Below are positions 26,403-34,834 of a DNA stretch of 64,000 nucleotides, piece after piece. A program made the position numbers and the translations under genes. The notes beneath the pieces were generated by a model that saw only the letters and a list, made by a program, of their open reading frames with translations, was not told where the DNA came from and ran no database searches. Source of the DNA: Schlesneria sp. DSM 10557 (GTDB taxonomy: Bacteria > Planctomycetota > Planctomycetia > Planctomycetales > Planctomycetaceae). The stretch lies in NCBI RefSeq assembly GCF_041860085.1, contig NZ_CP124747.1, positions 1,984,001-2,048,000 on the forward strand. Reading direction: 5' to 3'. Position 1 is the first letter of the stretch; every line of letters begins with the position of its first letter.

Positions 26403-27026
26403 ATGAGAAGCCTGGTTAAGTGCGTAATTATGTGCGCCGCGTTGGTCTTACCTTGCATTTCACAATCCGCAGCTGCGGGCCTGATGACGGTCGAGTACCA
26501 AGGTGTCACAAAAGCGAGCAGGCTTGATGGCATTTCGATCCCCGACGGTACCAGCTTCATCCTCCGTGTTGCATCGTCGACGACTCCGATCAACGACCTC
26601 AACGTCGGGCAAGGTGTCTACGCAGTGCTTTCGATGACCGCGGAAGTTGACGGCGTACACTACGAAGGGGACGGGACTGGAGTTTATCTCACCCTTGCGG
26701 ACTCCACCGCCCCTTTCAAGCAGTTCCACGCCTTCCTTCTGTCCGGGTCGAATGGGACGTTCGCCCCGGCGTTCACGGGATCCACAGCAGATCCCTGGTC
26801 GGCGCAATCCCCCACCTCGACAGAGTTCACCAATTACCTCGGAAGCTATGGAACAGAGATTTACCTTAGAAGCCCGTCCAGTGAACTTGTTCTAGGCTAT
26901 GCCCCTGAAGCGGGAGTGAGTGTCACGTTCAGCGTCGTGCCCGAGCCCTCAACTCTCGCACTGGCTGGTCTGGGGGTTATCGGCCTGGCGCACGGCACAA
27001 TTCGCCGACGTTATCAGACTGTTTGA
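26403..27026 (+). CDS. PEP-CTERM anchor-domain exported protein
   Basis: 207 residues from the ATG at 26403. An N-terminal signal peptide (VKCVIMCAALVLPCISQSAAAG) is followed by about 150 residues of beta-rich, Ser/Thr/Gly-rich sequence without known enzymatic motifs. The C-terminus is a textbook PEP-CTERM tail: VPEPST, a hydrophobic helix (LALAGLGVIGLA) and an arginine cluster (RRR). Such proteins are processed by exosortase during export to the envelope; no exosortase gene is in this window. Confidence 0.88.
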   Translation: MRSLVKCVIMCAALVLPCISQSAAAGLMTVEYQGVTKASRLDGISIPDGTSFILRVASSTTPINDLNVGQGVYAVLSMTAEVDGVHYEGDGTGVYLTLADSTAPFKQFHAFLLSGSNGTFAPAFTGSTADPWSAQSPTSTEFTNYLGSYGTEIYLRSPSSELVLGYAPEAGVSVTFSVVPEPSTLALAGLGVIGLAHGTIRRRYQTV

Positions 27027-27366
27027 TTAACGGCTAAAACTCGAGATGCCATGGACGCGTGATAATTACAGCCGGGCCGAACTGCCCCCGCTTCAGGCCA
27101 ACGGCAGTTTGACGAAGCGATCAGCCGCGTGCGCAGCGATTGCGACAACATCTCTTGACGCAGCGTCAAAATATTTTTAACATTGTGGCAATCTTTAAAG
27201 CGGCGATTCATTCTCGCGCGGAAGCGACGATACGTCGGTGCGCGAATTTGATTTCCGCCGTTTTCAGCCACTCTGAGAAAGGTGGCCTGGCTGGGGGGGG
27301 GTGTTTCTTGAAAGGTCTATGCGACGCCTGCCGTTTCGCCGTCATCAGGAGCAGTTGCAGTTGCTC

Positions 27367-27414
27367 GATTAGATGCTCAAGGTGCTCACGCTTGCGCACC
27401 TTGAGCATCTAATC
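27367..27414. repeat. Perfect 19-bp inverted repeat with 10-base loop
   Basis: The left arm 27367-27385 (GATTAGATGCTCAAGGTGC) is the exact reverse complement of 27396-27414. There is no T-run on either side, so it is not a standard terminator. A related sequence at 27443-27464 matches the left arm and the next three bases at 19 of 22 positions. Confidence 0.85.
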
Positions 27415-27442
27415 AAAACACTACGAAAGCAGAGGTTTTTGC

Positions 27443-27464
27443 AATTAGGTGCTCAAGATGCTCA
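27443..27464. repeat. Degenerate direct copy of the 19-bp repeat arm
   Basis: AATTAGGTGCTCAAGATGCT and two further bases match 27367-27388 with three transitions (G/A or A/G). The spacing from the hairpin is about 30 bp. Confidence 0.6.
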
Positions 27465-27587
27465 ACCATGTGCAGCGCGCAGTTCATTTGGAGAAATTTT
27501 CATCATCGCCACCGATGAGGACCTTAAACAGGGAGAAAGGGAGGATGCGGAAAGCGTCACGCCGTGCAGGGAAATCCCCCCCGAGCA

Positions 27588-28181
27588 TCAGGTGTGATCA
27601 GAAAGGAGCTGCTGCAGTTTGGAAAGGGTCCGCGTCAGAAGGACTCGGACAGCGCCGTCCGACTTCCCCATGCGCGTCGCCACATCGCGCGTGGGAAGTC
27701 CTTCGACATAGCGCAGCCTGAGAAGTTCGCGTTGCTCTTCCGGCAGGGAACTGACCGCCTCCTGCAGCAGGAATTCTTTCTGATCGCGTGAGAAGGCCTG
27801 GCTGGGCGTGGTCATACTGGCGGCCAGCAGTTGAAGAAAGCCTCGCGCGTGATGTCCGGCGGGGGCAACATCGATGGAGACTTCGCGATCGACGGATCGT
27901 TTCTGAGCGGCAACATGGTGACGGTGGGCATCGATGATCCGTTGTTCCGCAATCTGGCAGAGTAACTTAAACGGATCACGACCGGGAACATTAAATGCTT
28001 CGAACGAGCCGAGCGCCGTCAGGACAACCTCCTGCAGAATATCGTCCGGTTCGAGCTTTTTACGCAGAGCAGGCCCGAGATTATTCTGAATGTAAGCCAG
28101 CAATTGCGGGCGTTTCGTCTCGACGAAACTCGCCAGATGGTGCTGCGAAACGGGGAAGGGGAGATCAGTGGTTTCTGACAT
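27588..28181 (-). CDS. ECF-type RNA polymerase sigma factor
   Basis: 197 residues, ATG preceded by GGAAG at 5 bases. Region 2 is visible as LEPDDILQEVVLTALGSFEAF and FKLLCQIAEQRIIDAHRHH; region 4 is LPEEQRELLRLRYVEGLPTRDVATRMGKSDGAVRVLLTRTLSKLQ, a helix-turn-helix for the -35 element. A linker of about 50 residues joins them. There is no anti-sigma gene, but a membrane Ser/Thr kinase gene is divergent 186 bp away, an arrangement common in Planctomycetes in which the kinase is thought to control the sigma factor. Confidence 0.9.
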   Translation of the reverse strand: MSETTDLPFPVSQHHLASFVETKRPQLLAYIQNNLGPALRKKLEPDDILQEVVLTALGSFEAFNVPGRDPFKLLCQIAEQRIIDAHRHHVAAQKRSVDREVSIDVAPAGHHARGFLQLLAASMTTPSQAFSRDQKEFLLQEAVSSLPEEQRELLRLRYVEGLPTRDVATRMGKSDGAVRVLLTRTLSKLQQLLSDHT

Positions 28182-28367
28182 ACGGCTTCCTGAAGTTTTT
28201 GGTAGTCAAAATGTAGACCACTCGTCGGCACATGACTAGACTCACTTTTTTACAGAGGAATCCAGGAGGATGATTGAGTAGGGGTTCTCGCTTGCAGCGG
28301 TAATACACGGCTTATTTAAGTTCCATTCCCGTCGGTCACTCGGCTCCATTCAGGTTGTTCCCCCACT

Positions 28368-30563
28368 TTGACGAATCCTACTCAATTCGCAGAAGAGCAG
28401 TGGTCGCAACTGGAAGCGGCGCTGGAGGCCTTTTCACAGGCCTGGGAGGAATCCCCTCTTCCCCCCACCATCACGGAGTATCTTTCTGAGTGTGACGAAG
28501 ACCTGCGGCTTCCGCTTGCCGTGGAATTGGTCAAAATTGACCTCGAGCAGCGATGGCAGCGAGGACTGCGACGTGTCATCGAAGACTATGTTGCCGAAAT
28601 CCCCGAACTGGCCGATCGGGTCACTCCGCAGCTTGTGCTGGAAGAGGTTCATGTCCGCAAGCGGGCAGGTGATCGCGTTTCAACCCAGGATGTTCTTGAT
28701 CGTTTCCCTCATCTCTCACAGCCACTCGAGCAAATGCTGGTCCTTGATCCGACTCAGCAATCAACGGTGATCCACTCAGCAAACCTCGATGCGGTGCACC
28801 TGGAACCGGGCGAGTCGATTGACGATTTCGAATTGCTGGCGCGACTGGGACAAGGTGCATTTGCCACAGTTTTTCTTGCACGACAGCGTTCCATGCAGCG
28901 GATTGTGGCGGTAAAGATCTCGGCCGATCAGGGGGACGAGCCGCAAACACTCGCTCAACTGGATCACAACAACATCGTCCGAGTCTATGACCAGCGTTCC
29001 GTCACAGGACGTGGATTGCGGCTGCTTTACATGCAATACGCGGCGGGAGGCACGCTGGCCAGTGTTCTCGCGTCACTGCAGACGATTGATCCTTCCCAAT
29101 GGTCCGGCAAGCGTTACCTGTGGGCCATCGATCAGGCACTCGACACCCGTGGTGACTCACCTCCCGCCGAATCCTCCGTGCGTCAGAAGCTGGCGGAGAT
29201 GAGCTGGCCTCAGGTCGTCTGCTGGCTGGGGGCTCAGTTAGGTCGTGCACTGGATTACGCTCACCGTCAGGGAGTCTTGCACCGCGACTTGAAGCCGGCG
29301 AATGTGCTGCTGACGGCAGAAGGGGTGCCGAAACTGGCCGACTTCAACATCAGCTTCAGCAAGAACGTGGAAGGTGCGTCAGCCGCAGAGTTTTTCGGAG
29401 GCAGTCTCGCGTACATGTCGCCCGAACAACTGGAAGCGTTCGACCACCGCAGTGGACGGACGCCCGACAGCTTGGACAATCGCAGTGATCTTTACGCACT
29501 GGGAGTTCTCATCTGGGAGCTGCTGACCGGTGAACGCCCTTTTTCGACGGACGTACAAAGAGAGGGACGACCTCCCGTTCTGAAGAAGATGATCGAAGCG
29601 CGGCAGCAAGGACCGGGCCGAATCCCGGAACGGTGGCGCCGTGAGGGGTTGGGACTGCATGAGATCCTCGATCGCTGCCTGTCTCCTTTACCGGAACACC
29701 GCTACGGCAGTTGCCTCGAACTGGCTCAGGAAATCGAGCTTTGCCTGGAACCTGATGCGCGGAATCTGCTGCGTCGCCCGGATGGAGGATGGCGGTACTG
29801 GGCCAGAAAGTTTCCTCTTTCGACGGTGACCATACTGACGCTGATTCCAAATCTGATCGGAGCCATCTTCAACTTTCTCTACAATTACCGGGTGATTCTG
29901 GAAAACCTGCCCGGGTCTGAACCGACTTTCATGCGGATTCAGTCCATCATCAACATGATCGCGTTCCCCACGGGGATTCTTTGCGCGGGATGGCTGGCCG
30001 GATCCGTCGCCAAAGCGACTCATATTGATTCGAAACAGCCACTCCCCCCAGGGGAACTGGCTAAGCAGCGGCGGCGATGCCTGGACTTGGGAAACGTCGC
30101 CGCCCTGGTAGGTCTGACGCTCTGGCTGCTCGCGGCCCCGGCTTACCCGGTTTCGCTTCATCTGATTGTGGGACATGTCCCATTCGACATTTACGTGCAG
30201 TTCGTAGCGTCGCTGGCCATCTGCGGACTCATCGCAGCCGCCTACCCATTTTTTGGAGTGGCGATCGTCTCGGTGCGGGCGTTCTATCCGTCGCTGATCG
30301 ACCGCGAGTCGATGACAGCAGACGATCGACAGGACCTGATCCGACTCTCGCGGCAAACATGGTTGTATCTGGTGCTGGCGGCTTCGGTCCCCATGATTGC
30401 GGTCCTGATTCTTGCGATTGGTCAGTCAGAAAATCGCTCGGCCCTGGTCGTTCTGGCAGCGAGCGGAGCAATTGGATATGCGATCGCAATCTCGGCGTTT
30501 CGACTGCTTCAGACCGATCTGACCACGCTATCAAAAGTGATTTCGAATCGACGGGACCGGTGA
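28368..30563 (+). CDS. Membrane-anchored Ser/Thr protein kinase
   Basis: 731 residues from a TTG start; no in-frame ATG precedes the kinase domain. Residues 1-150 are the N-terminal extension typical of planctomycete kinases (PLAVELVKIDLEQRWQRG, DVLDRFPHL). The kinase domain (about 154-460) has a Gly loop GQGAFATVFLA (161-171), K183 in VAVK, a shortened helix-C region, HRDLKPANVLL (305-315) and APE-type MSPEQ. The magnesium-binding DFG is DFN (325-327). After residue 480 come several membrane helices, first FPLSTVTILTLIPNLIGAIFN. It is divergent from the ECF sigma gene, its likely signalling partner. Confidence 0.9.
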   Translation: MTNPTQFAEEQWSQLEAALEAFSQAWEESPLPPTITEYLSECDEDLRLPLAVELVKIDLEQRWQRGLRRVIEDYVAEIPELADRVTPQLVLEEVHVRKRAGDRVSTQDVLDRFPHLSQPLEQMLVLDPTQQSTVIHSANLDAVHLEPGESIDDFELLARLGQGAFATVFLARQRSMQRIVAVKISADQGDEPQTLAQLDHNNIVRVYDQRSVTGRGLRLLYMQYAAGGTLASVLASLQTIDPSQWSGKRYLWAIDQALDTRGDSPPAESSVRQKLAEMSWPQVVCWLGAQLGRALDYAHRQGVLHRDLKPANVLLTAEGVPKLADFNISFSKNVEGASAAEFFGGSLAYMSPEQLEAFDHRSGRTPDSLDNRSDLYALGVLIWELLTGERPFSTDVQREGRPPVLKKMIEARQQGPGRIPERWRREGLGLHEILDRCLSPLPEHRYGSCLELAQEIELCLEPDARNLLRRPDGGWRYWARKFPLSTVTILTLIPNLIGAIFNFLYNYRVILENLPGSEPTFMRIQSIINMIAFPTGILCAGWLAGSVAKATHIDSKQPLPPGELAKQRRRCLDLGNVAALVGLTLWLLAAPAYPVSLHLIVGHVPFDIYVQFVASLAICGLIAAAYPFFGVAIVSVRAFYPSLIDRESMTADDRQDLIRLSRQTWLYLVLAASVPMIAVLILAIGQSENRSALVVLAASGAIGYAIAISAFRLLQTDLTTLSKVISNRRDR

Positions 30564-30670
30564 AGGGGTGCATTGTGAGGGGACGACGGAATCGTTGTTG
30601 ATTGGATACGTTGGGCGGCGGGGGACTGTTTGTTTTCGGCTTTAGCGAGTGGCCCGGGGGGATTACGGTT

Positions 30671-30702
30671 CGGCTTTCCTGTCGGGGACCGCCAGGGCTA
30701 CT
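30671..30702. repeat. Dispersed hairpin repeat, copy 2
   Basis: A 32-base copy of the element at 26237-26269, again in a non-coding stretch. The inner stem is CCTGTCGG / CCGCCAGG with one mismatch around GGA. Confidence 0.6.
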
Positions 30703-30749
30703 GGGGGGAACCTCGTCGGAAGCGGTACTTTTCCTCCGGACATGCGAGT

Positions 30750-30783
30750 AGCCAGGGCGAAATCGAGTGATCTCGCTCTGGCT
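30750..30783. repeat. Imperfect 15-bp hairpin downstream of the kinase gene
   Basis: AGCCAGGGCGAAATC (30750-30764) pairs with GATCTCGCTCTGGCT (30769-30783) with one G-U and one mismatch around a GAGT loop. It lies between the convergent kinase and Asn/Gly-rich genes but has no T-run. It may limit read-through or belong to a repeat family. Confidence 0.4.
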
Positions 30784-30828
30784 GGGTTAGTCGTGACGGG
30801 GTGTTTGATTGGGGCTCAGAGAAACTCA

Positions 30829-31983
30829 TCAGAACCGAGGACCCCGCAGAGTTTTACCTGCTTCCACCAGTTTTGCTTCTTCCAATCCCAGCTCCAGCGA
30901 ACCTGATGAGGTTGCGGAAGGGGCAGGTGGGATCAAGTCAGAGTTGCCATTCGGAATGGCGTCAGACAACGGGGGAAGCGAATCGTTTGTCAGAGCCATT
31001 TCCATGGGAACTTCATGAGTCTGGACGGAAGCGTATCCCGGAGCGGCCGCATACACAGGAGCGTAGTTGCACTGATAAGCGGTCGTGACACAGGGCTGAA
31101 GGATCGTGGCACTGATTCCACCGTAGCAACCAGGAGTATACAGACATGTCCCATAGCTGTAGGTGGGGTAGCAGTAATTGTAGTTGTTATAGCCGCAGTA
31201 GTAGTTGTTCACCGGGTAGCAGTAGTTCCACCCACCAAAGTTGCAGCCGTATCCCCCATATCCCCAGCAGCCTCCGTATCCCCACGACTTCTGGTAAGGA
31301 GTTCCGCAGAATTTGTTGTTGTAATTGCCCGAGTTGTTGAACTTTCCTGGGTTGTACTTACCCGGGAAGTACGATCCCATCGACGTGTGTGCCTTGACGA
31401 ACTTGTTTTGATGGTTGAACTTCACGGGATTGATCTGGTGCTTGCCGTTCATGCCCGGGAAGCCATTCTTCCCGAATTGCTGACCCGGAAAACGATTCTT
31501 GTTGAGGACTGATGAAACCGGGTTGTGGTTCCCGTTGTGGACATCGAACTTCTTGACCTGTGAAATCGGGCCGCTGCCATTTTCCGCTGGCTGCCTCGAC
31601 ACGACGTTCGGTACCCGCTGATTCCCCAGACCAATCTTGTGATTGCCCTGAATGACGTTGGAACCGACAGACGAGTTGGTGGGGATGCGATTGAAGCCCC
31701 CGTTTACAGGACCAACTTTTGTCAGGACCTGCTTCGAGATCGGCTGCGAAAAATTGTTGTGCGAAACCACGTTCTTCGACGAAATGTTCATGTTTTGTGG
31801 TCTGAAGTTGGAGTTTCCCATCTGGTTGACCGGGCTCCGACTCGCCTGAAACTGGCCACCACCAAAGTTTCGATTCCCACCACCACCATTTCCCTGATGT
31901 CCCCGCGCTTGAGCATCGCTCTGCGAGGTCAAAGTGAGAACAACCATCAACCCTGCGGTCAGTAACGTCTTGCTTCGTAACAT
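30829..31983 (-). CDS. Exported Asn/Gly-rich protein with Tyr/Cys-rich core
   Basis: 384 residues, ATG preceded by AGGAGA at 6 bases. A signal peptide (LLTAGLMVVLTLTSQSDAQA) is followed by an Asn/Gly/Gln-rich disordered segment (about 28-205), then a block (about 205-320) dense in Tyr, Gly and Cys with motifs such as WGYGGCWGYGGYGC and NNYYCGYNNYNYCYP. The last 60 residues are ordinary Pro/Ser-rich sequence. This looks like a structural cell-surface protein, possibly cross-linked by disulfides. I know no named family for it. Confidence 0.8.
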   Translation of the reverse strand: MLRSKTLLTAGLMVVLTLTSQSDAQARGHQGNGGGGNRNFGGGQFQASRSPVNQMGNSNFRPQNMNISSKNVVSHNNFSQPISKQVLTKVGPVNGGFNRIPTNSSVGSNVIQGNHKIGLGNQRVPNVVSRQPAENGSGPISQVKKFDVHNGNHNPVSSVLNKNRFPGQQFGKNGFPGMNGKHQINPVKFNHQNKFVKAHTSMGSYFPGKYNPGKFNNSGNYNNKFCGTPYQKSWGYGGCWGYGGYGCNFGGWNYCYPVNNYYCGYNNYNYCYPTYSYGTCLYTPGCYGGISATILQPCVTTAYQCNYAPVYAAAPGYASVQTHEVPMEMALTNDSLPPLSDAIPNGNSDLIPPAPSATSSGSLELGLEEAKLVEAGKTLRGPRF

Positions 31984-32366
31984 GATCTGTCTCCTAAAAC
32001 TTTTCTCAGAACTTGTTAATCACATCCGCCTGACATGCGGAGCGAAGATCGTGAAAAAGTGTTACAGAGAATTTTCAGAGAATTTTTTAGGGCCGTTTCA
32101 GAAAATGCCGTCGACGTGTCGTGACACCAAGCGTCCTCCCTCTGGCCTGCTACAATCCAGGGCGTCGACTCAGGCCCATCCCGGCTTGTCGCAGCTCTTT
32201 TGGAATGAAGTATTGATGATTTCGCGGAGTCACTGCGTGACCCGAGACCGGGTGACCCGATCCGCGGAGGAACCCGTTCGCATCAAGAACTGACCAGACG
32301 AGAGACAACCGCAGTCGCCATCCCCCGGATTCGCTACCCCACGCTCAACAAAGCACGTAATTTCGA
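31984..32366. other. Divergent intergenic region
   Basis: About 380 bp between the Asn/Gly-rich protein gene and the dihydrouridine synthase gene. It starts AT-rich (GAATTTTCAGAGAATTTTTT near 32070) and contains a small direct repeat of AGAGAATTTT. It likely holds both promoters; none was assigned. Confidence 0.4.
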
Positions 32367-33437
32367 ATGACCAACGAAACGTCCCTGACCGAACGAATGC
32401 CACCTCCCGTCCGAACTTACACCGGTTCGCCGCTGCACACATTCCCGCTCAAGCCCCTGTCCATCGGGAATGTGTCGATCGGATTTCCTGTCGTGCAGGC
32501 GGCACTCAGCGGCTATAGCGACGGCCCCATGCGGATTGTCGCGCGGCGGTTAGGAGCCAGCTACACGCTGGCCGAGGTGATGATTGACCGGTTTGTGCTC
32601 GACCTGAAACAGCGACAAAAGACACGACGATATCTGAGAATCACCGATGAGGAGCATCCGGTCGGGGGGCAGTTGATGGGTTCTGATCCCACCGAATTTG
32701 GTCCGGCTGCACAAAAACTCGTCGCGGCCGGTTTCGACATCATCGACATCAATTTCGGATGTCCCGTGAAATCGGCCGTAGGGGGATGCCGAGGGGGATA
32801 TCATCTGAGCCAACCGGAAACGGCACTGGAAATCGTCAGCCGGACACGCGACGCCGTCCCCCCCTCAATCCCCGTGACACTGAAGATGCGGCGTGGACTG
32901 GATGACTCGGCCGAAAGTCGGGACCGCTTCTTCCGAATTATGGACGGCGCTTTCGAGCGTGGCGTGGCAGCGATCACCGTCCACGGTCGAACGGTCGAAC
33001 AAAAGTACGTGGGCCCCAGCAACTGGGATTTCCTGCGGGAAGTGAAACAGCATGCAGGCTCACGGCTGATCCTGGGAAGCGGCGACCTCTTCACGGCTCA
33101 GTCCTGCGTGGAGATGTTTGCTGCAACAGGCGTCGACGGTGTCTCTGTGGCTCGCGGAGCGATTGGCAATCCCTGGATCTTTTCACAGGTCCACGCCCTG
33201 GAACGCGGCGAACCGCTCCCTGAACCCGATCTACCGGAGCAGAAACGGGTCATGGAAATGCATTGCGAGTTGAGCTTGGAGGTTTGTAGCCCGGAGCAGG
33301 TCCTATCCACCATGCGAATGTTCTCGATCAAGTTTGCAAAGCAGCATCCCCGGTATTCAGACGTGCGTAACGCGTTCGCTGCCACTCGCACGCTCGACGA
33401 ATGGCATGCCGTCCTGAGGGAGTGGTATTCCCTCTGA
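32367..33437 (+). CDS. dus: tRNA-dihydrouridine synthase family protein
   Basis: 356 residues; an alternative ATG lies at 32397. It is a TIM-barrel FMN enzyme that reduces uridines of tRNA. Visible motifs are AALSGYSDGPMR at the start of the barrel, the catalytic cysteine C132 in DINFGCPVKS, TLKMRRGLD (FMN phosphate side), TVHGRTVEQKYVGPSNW and GVSVARGAIGNPWIF. The loop after the catalytic Cys (GGCRGGYHL) differs from the usual GSGLL but is common in planctomycete homologues as far as I recall. Which uridine is modified cannot be told. Confidence 0.92.
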   Translation: MTNETSLTERMPPPVRTYTGSPLHTFPLKPLSIGNVSIGFPVVQAALSGYSDGPMRIVARRLGASYTLAEVMIDRFVLDLKQRQKTRRYLRITDEEHPVGGQLMGSDPTEFGPAAQKLVAAGFDIIDINFGCPVKSAVGGCRGGYHLSQPETALEIVSRTRDAVPPSIPVTLKMRRGLDDSAESRDRFFRIMDGAFERGVAAITVHGRTVEQKYVGPSNWDFLREVKQHAGSRLILGSGDLFTAQSCVEMFAATGVDGVSVARGAIGNPWIFSQVHALERGEPLPEPDLPEQKRVMEMHCELSLEVCSPEQVLSTMRMFSIKFAKQHPRYSDVRNAFAATRTLDEWHAVLREWYSL

Positions 33438-33522
33438 GCCGCCCGAAGCGACTCGATTCGGTTCATTCCGCTCCGATTGCCGGCGAGGGTTCCAAGGATC
33501 GGCTCGCTTCATCAATGAAAGA

Positions 33523-34692
33523 TTAACGGGAAAGGAGTTCCCCATATTTCAACTCGCCATCCGCAATCGTTGCTTCGACCTTCAGCTTCGGATCCTGCGG
33601 AGAAAGGTGGAACAGGATCAGATCCGCGCGGGAGCCGCGGCGCAGGCGAACCACTTCCTGATCGAGTAGCCGAGCCGGGTTCATGCTGGCCATGTCGACG
33701 GCTTCCTTCAGCGTCACCTGGGCAAAGTCGACAGCGTTTGCCACACAGGTATCCAGTTCCTGCGCCGAACCCGCCAGCATTTCGTGCTGTCCGGCGACGA
33801 CCAGTTTGCCGCTGGGAAGAATTTCGCTGCGTCCCAATTTGCTTTCGTAGACTCCAGGGGGGCACCCCGCCCAGCCGGCAGCGTCACAGGTCAGGATCGT
33901 CCGCTGTGGCGTTTTCACCCGCAGGAAGATTCGGACCAGATTGGGGGGAAGATGATGTCCATCCACGATCAAGCTGGCGAACAGGCGGGGATCGGCAAGC
34001 TGTTCATAAATCACGTTTTTATGGCGGTGCATCATCGCGTGTGCACCATTCCCCAGATGAGTACTCAACCGGGCACCGGCATCGACGGCGGCGCGGACCT
34101 GTTCCGGTGTCGCCGCACTGTGGCCAATCGCGATGACGACCCCGCTGGCGACACACTTTTTGATGAAGTCGATGGCGTTGTCGACTTCGGGGGCCAGGGT
34201 CACCAGTTTGATTCGCTGTCCCGAAATTTCCTGCAGACGCTGGAATTCATTCCAGTCGGCCGCTCGGACATGCTGTCGAGGATGGGCTCCGCGGGGACCA
34301 TCTTCGGAAGAAATGTAGGGCCCTTCGAGGTGGCACCCGCAGACCATCCGATTCGCCCAGGCGGCCTGTTCGCACGCCTCTCGAATGGCGGCGAAACCGT
34401 TGGCCAGCCCTTCGTACGAGTTTGTGATTAGGGTCGGACAAATCCGGGTCACCCCGAACTGATAATGAGGTTGAAGAATCTTGAGCACGCGTTCGGCAGA
34501 CAGTTCATCATCACTGAACCAGGTTCCACCGAAGCCGTTGATCTGCAAGTCGAGGAACGCGGGTGAGACGTACGGCCAGTCGTGGATCGATCCGTTCGGC
34601 CACGCCGGAGAAACGCGAAGAATTCGATCGTCCTGAAGATCAATGCGAATCGGTTCACCGTTCGCATAGTGGCGGGCGAAGAGAGAGAGCAT
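33523..34692 (-). CDS. nagA: N-acetylglucosamine-6-phosphate deacetylase-like amidohydrolase
   Basis: 389 residues. The enzyme removes the acetyl group from GlcNAc-6-P in amino-sugar recycling. The barrel opens with AFLDLQINGFGG in place of a H-x-H site, which is usual for NagA; metal/substrate residues are E123 in CHLEGPYIS (119-127), H191 in IGHSAAT, H212 in STHLGNGAHAM and D270 in TCDAAG. The loop after H212 (GNGAHAMMHRHKN) deviates from the common LFNAM, so a related sugar phosphate is possible. No nagB or transporter gene is nearby. Confidence 0.85.
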   Translation of the reverse strand: MLSLFARHYANGEPIRIDLQDDRILRVSPAWPNGSIHDWPYVSPAFLDLQINGFGGTWFSDDELSAERVLKILQPHYQFGVTRICPTLITNSYEGLANGFAAIREACEQAAWANRMVCGCHLEGPYISSEDGPRGAHPRQHVRAADWNEFQRLQEISGQRIKLVTLAPEVDNAIDFIKKCVASGVVIAIGHSAATPEQVRAAVDAGARLSTHLGNGAHAMMHRHKNVIYEQLADPRLFASLIVDGHHLPPNLVRIFLRVKTPQRTILTCDAAGWAGCPPGVYESKLGRSEILPSGKLVVAGQHEMLAGSAQELDTCVANAVDFAQVTLKEAVDMASMNPARLLDQEVVRLRRGSRADLILFHLSPQDPKLKVEATIADGELKYGELLSR

Positions 34693-34727
34693 CGGCGTTC
34701 AATCTTGAAGAATGGTGAAGTTGCAAA

Positions 34728-34761
34728 GCGACTGTGACTGAATAGGAGCAGTCACAGTCGC
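34728..34761 (-). terminator. Perfect 13-bp hairpin downstream of dapL
   Basis: GCGACTGTGACTG (34728-34740) pairs exactly with CAGTCACAGTCGC (34749-34761) around an 8-base loop. On the minus strand it lies 73 bp after the dapL stop and is followed by TTTGC, so it is terminator-like with a short T-run. Confidence 0.6.
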
Positions 34762-34834
34762 CAAAGATCGTCAACCACAAAATTCCATCGCTGATCAGCA
34801 GCAGGCACCGCTCGCGTCGCCGATGCCGTGAAGC

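Larger units (their letters stand above)
27027..27587. other. Non-coding region of atypical composition with inverted and direct repeats
   Basis: About 560 bp between the convergent PEP-CTERM and sigma-factor genes. It includes an AT-rich patch near 27160-27200, a run of nine G at 27293-27301, a perfect 19-bp inverted repeat and a degenerate third copy of its arm. Short open frames exist on both strands but are mostly products of the palindrome. No gene is supported. Confidence 0.5.

Noticed and set aside
27208-27597. Small Leu/His-rich frames beginning MLKV or MLKM near the 19-bp repeat
   Set aside because: Their similar starts come from the palindromic DNA itself and the third repeat arm; composition beyond the repeat is poor and no ribosome-binding site is evident.
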